Assembly: GCF_900184795.1 (NCBI RefSeq)
Contig: NZ_FXXN01000024.1
Span: 313,140-377,139, forward strand
DNA from: Magnetospirillum sp. 15-1
Lineage (GTDB): Bacteria > Pseudomonadota > Alphaproteobacteria > Rhodospirillales > Magnetospirillaceae
Direction: 5' to 3'
Length of the DNA: 64,000 nucleotides
The position numbers and the translations under genes are program-made. The notes beneath the pieces are model-generated. The model did no database searches, was not told the origin of the DNA, and saw nothing but the letters and a program-made list of their open reading frames with translations. Below, in pieces: positions 30,859 through 38,730 of this stretch (position 1 is its first letter; each line of letters opens with the position of its first letter).

Positions 30859-31200
30859 CTAAACCCCGGTATCCGCTCCCAGTTCAAGCAGAGCCTGCTG
30901 CTCGAACCGTCGGCAGACATCCTTCAACTCGGCGGAAGAGAGAAAGATGCCGAAGCCCATCAGGTCGTTGCGGATCTTCAGCATCAGGAATCCCTCGGTG
31001 GCCGAGGTGGAAACCCTGGCGAAATCGGCGTCGAGCAACAGCCGGAGGTAGTTCTGGCTGTCTTCGTCCGTCAGGTCGCAGGCCCATCCCGCCAGCAGGC
31101 GATTACGACGCGCCCTGATCCAGAACGCGGCCTCGTCCCGGTTCCGGTAGGCCGCCTGACTGGTCAGCCCCTTGGCGTAAAAGGTATCGAGAATTGCCAC
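30859..31200 (-). CDS. DUF1476 (ATPase inhibitor zeta-like) protein
   Basis: This 113-residue helical protein matches the DUF1476 pattern: an N-terminal charged helix, FWIRARRNRLLAGWACDLTDEDSQNYLRLLLDADF, then LMLKIRNDLMGFGIFLSSAELKDVCRRFEQQALLEL. In Paracoccus the zeta subunit of this family inhibits the F1-ATPase. This copy is divergent: its N-terminal segment is unlike the usual inhibitory end, so it may be a paralogue with another role. It lies 13 bases before arfB on the same strand. Confidence 0.72.
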   Translation of the reverse strand: MAILDTFYAKGLTSQAAYRNRDEAAFWIRARRNRLLAGWACDLTDEDSQNYLRLLLDADFARVSTSATEGFLMLKIRNDLMGFGIFLSSAELKDVCRRFEQQALLELGADTGV

Positions 31201-31213
31201 GTCGCCCCCTCGC

Positions 31214-31630
31214 CTATTCCGGCCGTTCCGACCGCAGTTTCTTGGTCTCGGACCGCTTGCCCTTACTCTCCAGACGGCGCTCCTTGGAGCCCTTGGTCGG
31301 TTTGGTCGGGCGGCGCTTAGGCGGCGGCTTGGCGGCTTCGCGGATCATCTCCACCAGCTTGGCCAGCGCCTCGGCCCGGTTGCGCTCCTGGCTGCGGTGG
31401 GTCTGGGCGGTGATGATGATCACACCGTCCTGGGTCAGACGGCCGCCCGCCAGCTTCTGCAGCCGCACGCTGACATCATCGGGCAGCGACGGCGAGCGCC
31501 GCGCGTCGAAGCGCAACTGGACCGCGCTGGAAACCTTGTTGACGTTCTGCCCACCGGGGCCGGAGGCCCGGACGAAGGTTTCCTCGATCTCGGATTCGTC
31601 GAGGCTGATGCGATTGGTGACGGGGATCAT
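31214..31630 (-). CDS. arfB: Alternative ribosome-rescue factor ArfB (peptidyl-tRNA hydrolase, GGQ type)
   Basis: This 138-residue class-I release-factor-like protein begins MIPVTNRISLDESEIEETFV and has the catalytic GGQ in ASGPGGQNVNKVSS. The basic C-terminal tail (PPPKRRPTKPTKGSKERRLESKGKR, then RSETKKLRSERPE) enters the empty mRNA channel of stalled ribosomes. It hydrolyses peptidyl-tRNA on non-stop complexes. The ATG at 31630 matches the family N-terminus; a longer in-frame reading to 31777 adds residues without homology. Two truncated copies of its 5' end occur at 34620 and 35886. Confidence 0.95.
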   Translation of the reverse strand: MIPVTNRISLDESEIEETFVRASGPGGQNVNKVSSAVQLRFDARRSPSLPDDVSVRLQKLAGGRLTQDGVIIITAQTHRSQERNRAEALAKLVEMIREAAKPPPKRRPTKPTKGSKERRLESKGKRSETKKLRSERPE

Positions 31631-32055
31631 GGCCCCATATTGCGCCAGCCCCCGCCCACCGTCCAGGCCACGAAAAGCCGTACGGCAGCAACGGGATTGC
31701 CCGAACGAGCGCCACCCCCCAAAGACGGGCTGGATGGATAATGTTCCGCCCAGCCAGCGCACCACCGAAAAGAACAATAAATAATCATTGAGCTATATGT
31801 GCCCGTAATTTAGGCAATCGGCAAATTTCTATCAGAAGCAGTCTCAATTTTGCTCACATATCGCACATAAAAACCCCAACACGACACAATCACTCAACGG
31901 AAAAGTGATCACACACCTATCCACCACAGCAATCTCACCTGAGACACCCTTGTCATGTTATTCCATTACATCTTGCGTATAACGATTCAGGATAAATAAA
32001 CATTTACATTCGACCACCCCATAATCAAGGTATGAGCAGCCAAGGATAGGACATC
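31631..32055. other. AT-rich intergenic region upstream of the chemoreceptor gene
   Basis: These 425 bases contain no convincing gene. From about 31735 to 32050 the composition is strikingly AT-rich compared with the GC-rich flanks. The region probably holds the divergent promoters of arfB and the chemoreceptor. GGATAGGA at 32044-32051 serves as the ribosome-binding site of the latter. No clear operator or mobile-element end was found. Confidence 0.5.
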
Positions 32056-34557
32056 ATGCCTCTGATCGAATGGAACTCTTCCCTCAGCATCGGCGTCGCC
32101 GCGCTGGATGCGGATCACCGCAAGCTGGCGGAACTGATCAACCATCTCCACGAGGAGCACGAAGCCAATCGCGGAGCCCAGGTGATCCGTGGGGTAATGG
32201 AGGGTTTCCGCCACCATCTGGCCACCCATCTCGAGCGCGAGGAAGCGCTGATGGCCAAGGCCGGCGCGGCCGATCTCGATGAACACCGCCAGAGCCACGA
32301 CATGGCCCGTGCCCGCTTTGAAGAGTTGGCGGCAGGTCTGCGCGAGGACGAAGACTTCGCCGGCGAGGTGCTGGAATACATGAAGGCTTGGCTGATCAAC
32401 CACATCGTCTGCCAGGACCTGAAGCTGCGGGAGGTGTTCCAGGCCAAGGGGCTGTGCGACGTCAAACTGGAGGACATGCCCGATTCCGGGGCATGGCAAC
32501 GCTTGGCTGCCCGGCTGGACCGCTTCCGGGTCGGCACCCGCATCACCCTGCTGGCGCTGATTCCTGTGGCGCTGCTGGCCATGCAGATCATCAACCTGCT
32601 GAACACCGGCCTGGCCGACATCCGGGCCAAGGACAACCTGATCGCCACCGTCAATATCGGCGTGCGGGCCAGTTCACTGGTGCATGAACTGCAGAAGGAA
32701 CGCGGCGGCTCGGCCCTGTTCCTGGGCAGCAAGGGGACCCAGTTCTCGGCCGAACTGGCCAGCCAGCGCACCGCCACCGATGCCGCCAGCGCCGGCTTCC
32801 GCCAATCCCTGGCAGGCAATCCGTCATCGCAGTTGCGTGACACCCTGAAGGCGTCCGAGACCGCCCTGGCCGGACTGGCCGACCTGCGCCGCGCCGTCGA
32901 CGGCCAGACGTCGCCCCCGGCTCAGATGGTGGGAAACTACACCGCGATGGTCGACACCCTGATCGGACAGATCGAGGTCGTGACCCGTGCCGCCACCGAG
33001 GCCGACGTCACCCGCGATCTCGGGGCCTATGTCAACTTCATCAAGAGCAAGGAGCGCGCCGGGCGAGAGCGCGCCGTGGGCGCCGCCGGTTTCGCCGCCG
33101 GCCAATTTAGCCCCGAGCTGTACCAGAATTTCGTCGGCCTGATCGCCGAGCAACGGGCGTTCGACGACGCCTTCGCCGCCGGAATCGATCCCTCCTTCGC
33201 CAAGACGGTCCGCGACAAGGTTCGTGGCGAGGCGGTCGACAAGGTTGCCGAAATGCGCAAGGCCGCCCTGTCGAGCATCGGCAGCGGCTCCACCGCCGGC
33301 ATCCGGGCACCGGACTGGTTCTCGGCCCAGACCGCCCGCATCGATCTGCTGAAGAGCGCCGAGGACGAGATGGCGGCCAAGATGACCCGCCAGGTGGCCG
33401 CCGAGCGCGAAGCCAATGCCGGCACCTTGGTCAATCTGGTGGTGATCTCGGTCGTCGCCATCATCACCATCGCCCTGTTCGCCATCGCCCTCAAATCATC
33501 GCTGGCGCCGCCACTGCTGCGCCTTACCCAGGTCATGCGCACCCTGGCCGAGGGCAACCGCACCATGAGCGTGCCCTCCACCGCCGCCCGCGACGAGATT
33601 GGCGAAATCGCCCGCGCCGTCCAATTCTTCAAGGAAAAGCTGATCGCCGCCGAATATCTGGGCAAGGACGGCTGGACCGAAAACAAGGCCCGCATCGCCG
33701 CCTTCGTGCGCAAGCAGCGGGCCATCGAGCAGTTCAATGGTCGCGTGCATGGCTTCCTCACCAGCCTGGCCGCCGCCTCCAATGAACTGCTGGCCTCGTC
33801 CGAGACCATGTCGGTCACCGCCACCCAGACCATCCAGCGCAGCGGCGAGGTCAATCAGGCGTCCGACCTGACCCGCGACCGGGTGCAGACCGCCGCCGCC
33901 GCCACCGAGGAGTTGTCGGCTTCCATCAACGAGATCGCCAGCCAGGTTTCCCGCACCGCCGAGGCCAGCAAGGCGGCGGCCGACGATGCCAACCGTACCA
34001 ACGCAATGGTCTCCAGCCTGGCTGACGCCGCCCAGCGAATCGGCGAGGTGGTGAACCTGATCACCGACATCGCGTCGCAGACCAATCTGCTGGCCCTGAA
34101 CGCCACCATCGAAGCGGCCAGGGCCGGCGAGGCCGGCAAGGGCTTCGCCGTGGTGGCGGGCGAGGTCAAGAATCTCGCCAACCAGACGGCGCGGGCCACG
34201 GACGAAATCACCCGCCAGATCTCCGCGATCCAGTCCGAGGCCAACACCTCGGCCAACGCCATGTCGGCCATCGTCCAGCGCATCGACGAGATCGACAGCA
34301 TTGCCGCCATGGTGGCGGCGGCTGTGGAGGAGCAATCCGCCGCAACCGCCGAAATCAGCCGCAGCATGCAGGAGGTCTCCTCGGCCACCATCGAGGTGGG
34401 TCAGTCCATCAACGAGGTCAGCCAGGCCGCCGGCCAGACCGGCGACGCCGCCGTGGCGGTGAAGGACGCCTCGTCCGAACTGTCCAGCCAGGCCGAAAGC
34501 CTGAAGCAGGAGGTCAGTTCGTTCCTGGACGAGATGAGCGACCGCAAGGCGGGCTGA
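32056..34557 (+). CDS. Haemerythrin-NIT-HAMP methyl-accepting chemotaxis protein
   Basis: This 833-residue receptor starts with a bacteriohaemerythrin domain (1-130). All seven di-iron ligands are present by spacing: His21, His58, Glu62, His77, His81, His116 and Asp121. A membrane helix follows at about 160-182, then a periplasmic NIT (nitrate/nitrite-sensing-like) domain (about 200-450). A second helix lies near 456-480, then HAMP and the signalling domain. The signalling hairpin [37 protein letters not shown] is intact in two adjacent pieces. The haemerythrin is cytoplasmic by topology and would sense oxygen, so the receptor may integrate oxygen with a nitrogen oxide signal. This suits aerotaxis in a microaerophile. 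No CheR/B pentapeptide is visible at the C-terminus. Confidence 0.93.
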   Translation: MPLIEWNSSLSIGVAALDADHRKLAELINHLHEEHEANRGAQVIRGVMEGFRHHLATHLEREEALMAKAGAADLDEHRQSHDMARARFEELAAGLREDEDFAGEVLEYMKAWLINHIVCQDLKLREVFQAKGLCDVKLEDMPDSGAWQRLAARLDRFRVGTRITLLALIPVALLAMQIINLLNTGLADIRAKDNLIATVNIGVRASSLVHELQKERGGSALFLGSKGTQFSAELASQRTATDAASAGFRQSLAGNPSSQLRDTLKASETALAGLADLRRAVDGQTSPPAQMVGNYTAMVDTLIGQIEVVTRAATEADVTRDLGAYVNFIKSKERAGRERAVGAAGFAAGQFSPELYQNFVGLIAEQRAFDDAFAAGIDPSFAKTVRDKVRGEAVDKVAEMRKAALSSIGSGSTAGIRAPDWFSAQTARIDLLKSAEDEMAAKMTRQVAAEREANAGTLVNLVVISVVAIITIALFAIALKSSLAPPLLRLTQVMRTLAEGNRTMSVPSTAARDEIGEIARAVQFFKEKLIAAEYLGKDGWTENKARIAAFVRKQRAIEQFNGRVHGFLTSLAAASNELLASSETMSVTATQTIQRSGEVNQASDLTRDRVQTAAAATEELSASINEIASQVSRTAEASKAAADDANRTNAMVSSLADAAQRIGEVVNLITDIASQTNLLALNATIEAARAGEAGKGFAVVAGEVKNLANQTARATDEITRQISAIQSEANTSANAMSAIVQRIDEIDSIAAMVAAAVEEQSAATAEISRSMQEVSSATIEVGQSINEVSQAAGQTGDAAVAVKDASSELSSQAESLKQEVSSFLDEMSDRKAG

Positions 34558-34573
34558 CGCCCGATCCCAACGA

Positions 34574-34607
34574 GGCATCCTGGGCGCCGTCCGCCGTCCA
34601 GGATGCC
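34574..34607 (+). terminator. Hairpin after the chemoreceptor gene
   Basis: GGCATCCTGG (34574-34583) and CCAGGATGCC (34598-34607) form a perfect 10-bp stem with a 14-base loop, 17 bases after the stop. There is no T-run, so termination would be imperfect or assisted. Confidence 0.45.
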
Positions 34608-34619
34608 GGAGCTGTCTCG

Positions 34620-34730
34620 CTATGACCTCTTGAACGTGCTGACGTTCTGACCGCCGGGGCCGGAGGAACGCACGAAGGTTTCCTCGATTTCTGCCTCGTC
34701 GAGGCTGATGCGGGAGGTGACGGGAATCAT
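34620..34730 (-). pseudogene. Truncated arfB 5' copy A (36 codons)
   Basis: The open frame begins MIPVTSRISLDEAEIEETFV, continues RSSGPGGQNV and then departs from ArfB to end STFKRS-stop. By eye about 79 of the first 93 bases match arfB at 31538-31630. It keeps the GGQ motif but lacks the rest of the catalytic domain and the ribosome-binding tail. It lies just after the chemoreceptor hairpin and downstream of the diguanylate cyclase gene on the same strand. It could be a remnant or a very small expressed protein; the former is more likely. Confidence 0.75.
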
Positions 34731-34786
34731 GCGGCCTTATACTGACAATTGCGACAACTCGTCCGCCGGGGCAGCGGAGATAGCGC

Positions 34787-35800
34787 CTAGCGGTGCTTCC
34801 GGGTGCGCTTGACCTCGTACATCCGCTCATCGGCGATGGCCATCAACGTCTCGAGTTCGGTGCCGTCCTCGGGGAAAGCGGCCACCCCGTAGGAGCAATC
34901 GAGGGGTAATGACCGCCCCTGGAAGTCGAAAGGAGTGCGCACCGTCTCGACCATGCGATCGACATAACTGGCGATGCCGTCGCGGCCGCAGATGCTGGTC
35001 AGGATCGCCGCGAACTCGTCGCCTCCCAGGCGGGCGACGGTGTCCGTCTCACGTGCGGCGGTGCGGATACGCCGCGCCGTCTCGCAGATGGCGGCATCCC
35101 CCGCACCGTGACCATACTGGTCGTTGATCGGCTTCAGCCCGTCCATGTCGAAATTGACGATGCCGAAACATCCCTGCTGCCGCCGCCGCGCCTCGGCCAA
35201 ACGCTGACGCAGGCGATCATAGAACAGGGCACGGTTCGCCAGCCCGGTAAGGGCATCCTGGGTCGCCAGACGGTAAAGCTCTTCCTTTTCCATACGCGCC
35301 GAATGAAACATCTGAGCGGCCACCATCCCGGAAATCAGTTCCAGGACGCGATTATGCTGGGCGGAAAAGGCATGGGGCGTCGGCGAGGCAATTTTCAGAA
35401 CGCCGATTGTCGTTCCCTCGTGGGAGAGCGGCGCCACCACCATGGAGCGCACTCCAACCCGACGACAGGCGTTGAGATCGACGCGAGGGTCGATCTCGAC
35501 ATCGTCGCATTGCAATATGCCCCCGGTCGCGATGCACAGCCCCGACAGGCTGGTGCCGGCATTCAGGCGCAGCCCCAATTGCGACTGGGCAATTCCCGCT
35601 GCGGCCCGGTAGACCATCTCGTCACCCTCGGCCAACTCGACGATCGCCCCCTTGGCTCCGGTCAGGTCCTGCAGCCGGTCGGCGACCAGGGTCATGACAG
35701 CGCCGAAATCCACCCCAAGACGGGAAATGTCGGTCTGGACCTTGATAATCTCCAAGAGGGTGTGCGACGGAAGCTCCGCCATCTGGTCCTTATCCGCCAT
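34787..35800 (-). CDS. GAF-GGDEF diguanylate cyclase
   Basis: This protein of about 337 residues has an N-terminal GAF domain (about 15-165, containing GAKGAIVELAEGDEMVYRAA and VRSMVVAPLSHEGTTIGVLK). The C-terminal GGDEF domain (about 175-335) is catalytic. The active site ARLGGDEFAAIL is intact. RETD five residues before GGDEF is the inhibitory I-site (RxxD). It makes cyclic di-GMP from GTP in response to a signal bound by GAF. It has no membrane segment. ATG at 35800 has GGAGAAAGC just before it and is preferred to ATGs further upstream. It is flanked on both sides by truncated arfB copies. Confidence 0.93.
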   Translation of the reverse strand: MADKDQMAELPSHTLLEIIKVQTDISRLGVDFGAVMTLVADRLQDLTGAKGAIVELAEGDEMVYRAAAGIAQSQLGLRLNAGTSLSGLCIATGGILQCDDVEIDPRVDLNACRRVGVRSMVVAPLSHEGTTIGVLKIASPTPHAFSAQHNRVLELISGMVAAQMFHSARMEKEELYRLATQDALTGLANRALFYDRLRQRLAEARRRQQGCFGIVNFDMDGLKPINDQYGHGAGDAAICETARRIRTAARETDTVARLGGDEFAAILTSICGRDGIASYVDRMVETVRTPFDFQGRSLPLDCSYGVAAFPEDGTELETLMAIADERMYEVKRTRKHR

Positions 35801-35885
35801 TGCTTTCTCCGTACCCGCCATGTCAGCCACAGCATGACGGTGCCGCAATATATGGCAGCGGATCGGAGAATGGTTGGTCTTTTTC

Positions 35886-36014
35886 TCAGGCGCCCACATC
35901 CAGCCATGACGTCATGAATATGTTGACGTCCTGCCCACCGGGGCCGGAGGCGCGCACGAACGTCTCCTCGATTTCGCACCCGTCGAGACTGATGGAAGCG
36001 GTGACAACGATCAT
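35886..36014 (-). pseudogene. Truncated arfB 5' copy B (42 codons)
   Basis: The open frame begins MIVVTASISLDGCEIEETFV, continues RASGPGGQDVN and then ends IFMTSWLDVGA-stop. It is a second direct copy of the arfB N-terminal coding region, with the same break just after the GGQxV sequence as copy A. The DNA after the break also resembles copy A (about 20 of 28 bases), so both derive from one truncated ancestor. It fills most of the 341-base gap between the cyclase and the next kinase; nothing else was seen there. Confidence 0.75.
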
Positions 36015-36142
36015 GGCCGGCAGTTTATCCCAGGGGAGCGCTCCCAGTAAGGTTTCGTCACCATATGCCATGATGCCGCGCATCCGTACATTTGCTATGG
36101 TTCTCGTCGGCTGATCGGAGCGGTACCGTACGGGGGTAGGAT

Positions 36143-38407
36143 TTGAGCGCTACGCAGCCGGATTCCGACACGGTCACCTCCCTTGCCGAGGTCAAGGCCC
36201 GGGTCATACGCTACACCGCCGCGGGGCTGCTGACCTGGAGCCTTCTGCTTGGGGGATCGCTGGCCTGGAATATCGCCAAGCAGCGCGAGATCACCCTGGA
36301 ACTGGCCACCAACACCGCCCTGGCCAATTTCAACAAGGACGTGGCCTACCGCCTTTGGGCCTCGTCCCACGGCGGCGTCTATGTGGAACCCACCGAGAAG
36401 ACGCCCCCCAGCCCCTGGATGGCCCACCTGCCCGACCGCGACCTCGTCGCCAATGACGGGCGGCGCCTGACCCTGATGAATCCCGCCTACATGCTGCGCG
36501 AGATGATGCAGGACCATGCCGAGCTTTACGGCATCAAGGGGCGCATCGTCGGCATCGTCGCCCTCAATCCGGCCAATCTCGCCGATCCGTGGGAAGCCGA
36601 GGGCATCCGCCAGTTCGCCAACGGCAGCAAGGATCAGCTGATGGAGGTCTCCGACATCGACGGAGCCCCCTATATGCGCCTGTTCAAGCCGTTCCGCATG
36701 GAGGCCAGTTGCCAGAAATGCCACGGCCATCTCGGCTTCAAGGACGGCGAGGTGCGGGGCGGCATCGGCGTGTCGGTGCCGCTGGCCCCCTATCTGGCCG
36801 GCGAGGCCGGCGTGGTGCGGACCATGGAGACCACCCATGGCGCCCTATGGGTAATGGGGACGCTGGCCATCGGCTGGATCGCCCGGCGCGGCCATTCCCG
36901 GTCGGCTGCCAACACCAGGATGACCCTGGCCATCCGCGACAGCGAAAAGCACTACCGCGCCATCGTGGAAACCTCGTCGGACGGCTTCTGGATGACCGAC
37001 CGCCGGGGCCGCATCATCGAGGTCAACAACGCCTATGCCGCCCGCTCGGGATACAGCCGCCGCCAATTGCTGGGTATGAGCATTCCCGATCTGGAGGCGG
37101 CCCAGAGCGGCGGAGAGATCGCCACCCATATCGCCAACGTCATCGCCGGCAGAGCCCGCCGTTTCGAGACCCGCCACCGCACACGTGACGGCGAGATCTG
37201 GGACGTGGAGGTCAGCACCTCGTACTTTCCCGGCGGCGAGGGGCGGCTGTTCGTCTTTCTGCGCGACATCTCCGAGCGCAAGCAGGCCGAGCGGGTTCTG
37301 GCGGAAAGCGAACGGCGCTTCCGCGAAATGGCCGAGACCATCGATCAGGTATTCTTCATCGCCGAGCTGGATTACAGCCGCTTTCATTATATCAGCCCGG
37401 CCTTCCGCCGCCTGTGGGGCCGCGATACCGAGGTATTGATGGCCGATCCCGGCGCGTGGGTCGATTGGCTCCACCCCGAGGACCGCGACACGGTGATGGC
37501 CTTCGTGGCGGAGCACGTGGGGGCGGGCGAGTACGAATCGGAATTCCGGGTGATCCGCCCCGACGGGTCCGAGGCCTGGCTGCACGCCAAGTCCTTCGAG
37601 GTCGCCAGTCCTCCCGGCGGCACCCCCTACGTCCTGGGCTTCCACACCGACATCACCCAGGCCAAGGCGGTCGAGGCCCAATTGCGCGACAAGAACCAGG
37701 CCCTCGAGCGTTCAAACGCCGACCTGGAAGCCTATGCCTATGTCGCCTCCCACGATTTGCGCGAACCGCTGCGCAACGTCACCTCGTTCTCCACGCTGCT
37801 GAACCGGCGGCTGGAAGGCCGGCTGAACGACGAGGAACAGGAATTCGTCAAGATCATCACCGATGCCGCCAACCGCATGGATTGCCTGGTGCGCGACCTG
37901 CTGGAGGTCAGCCGGGTCGGGCGCGGCGAACACGACATGCGCCCGGTTTCCCTGTCCGAGCTGGCCATGTCGGCGCGCGGCGGCCTGCGCAGCCAGATGG
38001 AAGCCGCCAAGGCCACCATCGAGATCGTCTCACCCATGCCCGTGGTCATGGGCAATGACGAGGAACTCTATCGCGTCCTGCTCAACCTGTTCGGCAACGC
38101 CCTCAAGTATCACGGTGCCGATCCGGTACGCATCACCGTGGATTGCCGGGCCGACGGACCCGAGCTGTGGCGGATCACCGTGGCCGACAACGGCATCGGC
38201 CTCGAATTGGGGAAGGGCTACGAGGAACGGATATTCGGGCTGTTCCAGCGCCTGCACCAGCGCGACGCATACGGCGGCGGCACCGGAATCGGCCTGCCCA
38301 TCTGCCGCAAGATCGTCCTGCGCCATGGCGGCCGCATCTGGGCGGAATCCGACGGGCCGGGCAAGGGCACCCGCATCGTCTTCACCCTGCCGAAGCTGCC
38401 GGATTAA
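36143..38407 (+). CDS. DUF3365 (c-type haem)-PAS-PAS sensor histidine kinase
   Basis: This 754-residue kinase has a TTG start at 36143. A membrane helix (about 18-38) leads to a periplasmic DUF3365/Tll0287-like domain. The domain has CQKCH near residue 191, a c-type haem attachment motif. A second membrane helix lies near 232-248. Two PAS domains follow (about 268-385 and 390-510). HisKA has the phospho-acceptor in VASHDLREPLRN, and HATPase has LLNLFGNALKYHG, VADNGIGLELG and GTGIGLPICRKIV. It probably senses redox or a gas via haem and PAS. There is no response regulator gene next to it. The stop overlaps the convergent small gene by 4 bases. Confidence 0.9.
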   Translation: MSATQPDSDTVTSLAEVKARVIRYTAAGLLTWSLLLGGSLAWNIAKQREITLELATNTALANFNKDVAYRLWASSHGGVYVEPTEKTPPSPWMAHLPDRDLVANDGRRLTLMNPAYMLREMMQDHAELYGIKGRIVGIVALNPANLADPWEAEGIRQFANGSKDQLMEVSDIDGAPYMRLFKPFRMEASCQKCHGHLGFKDGEVRGGIGVSVPLAPYLAGEAGVVRTMETTHGALWVMGTLAIGWIARRGHSRSAANTRMTLAIRDSEKHYRAIVETSSDGFWMTDRRGRIIEVNNAYAARSGYSRRQLLGMSIPDLEAAQSGGEIATHIANVIAGRARRFETRHRTRDGEIWDVEVSTSYFPGGEGRLFVFLRDISERKQAERVLAESERRFREMAETIDQVFFIAELDYSRFHYISPAFRRLWGRDTEVLMADPGAWVDWLHPEDRDTVMAFVAEHVGAGEYESEFRVIRPDGSEAWLHAKSFEVASPPGGTPYVLGFHTDITQAKAVEAQLRDKNQALERSNADLEAYAYVASHDLREPLRNVTSFSTLLNRRLEGRLNDEEQEFVKIITDAANRMDCLVRDLLEVSRVGRGEHDMRPVSLSELAMSARGGLRSQMEAAKATIEIVSPMPVVMGNDEELYRVLLNLFGNALKYHGADPVRITVDCRADGPELWRITVADNGIGLELGKGYEERIFGLFQRLHQRDAYGGGTGIGLPICRKIVLRHGGRIWAESDGPGKGTRIVFTLPKLPD

Positions 38408-38709
38408 CGCCCTCGGCTGAGTTCCAGTTCGGCCCGCGCCAGGGTGGCGTCCAGTTGGGCGCGCAGACCGCCCTTTTCCGCCGCCGGCGCCTGTCGGAAG
38501 CGGCGCAACAGGTCGTCGGCCTCCATCAGGGTCGAGGTGGCGCTGATGGAGGGATTGGCCGAAGCCCTGACCTTCAGGGTCTCGATCTGTGCCGAGGTGG
38601 CGGCGGCATAGGCATTGTCGGACGGCGAACCGGGCTTGTCGGCCGCCACGGCTCCGCCGATCCACAACGAGAGGACCAACGCCGGAATCAGGCTGCGAAA
38701 TGCGGTCAT
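38404..38709 (-). CDS. Small secreted protein, last gene of the adhesin/M50 operon
   Basis: This 101-residue protein has a signal peptide MTAFRSLIPALVLSLWIGGAVAAD. A helical, charged mature part follows (DNAYAAATSAQIETLKV, EADDLLRRFRQAP). ATG at 38709 has GGAGGTACATC directly before it. It follows the M50 gene by 21 bases on the same strand, so it is probably cotranscribed and periplasmic. I do not recognise a family. It may be an accessory to the export complex. Confidence 0.7.
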   Translation of the reverse strand: MTAFRSLIPALVLSLWIGGAVAADKPGSPSDNAYAAATSAQIETLKVRASANPSISATSTLMEADDLLRRFRQAPAAEKGGLRAQLDATLARAELELSRGR

Positions 38710-38730
38710 GATGTACCTCCGATCAGGATT

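Noticed and set aside
34620-36014. Insertion sequence or composite transposon formed by the arfB fragments
   Set aside because: No transposase, terminal inverted repeats or target-site duplication could be found around either copy.
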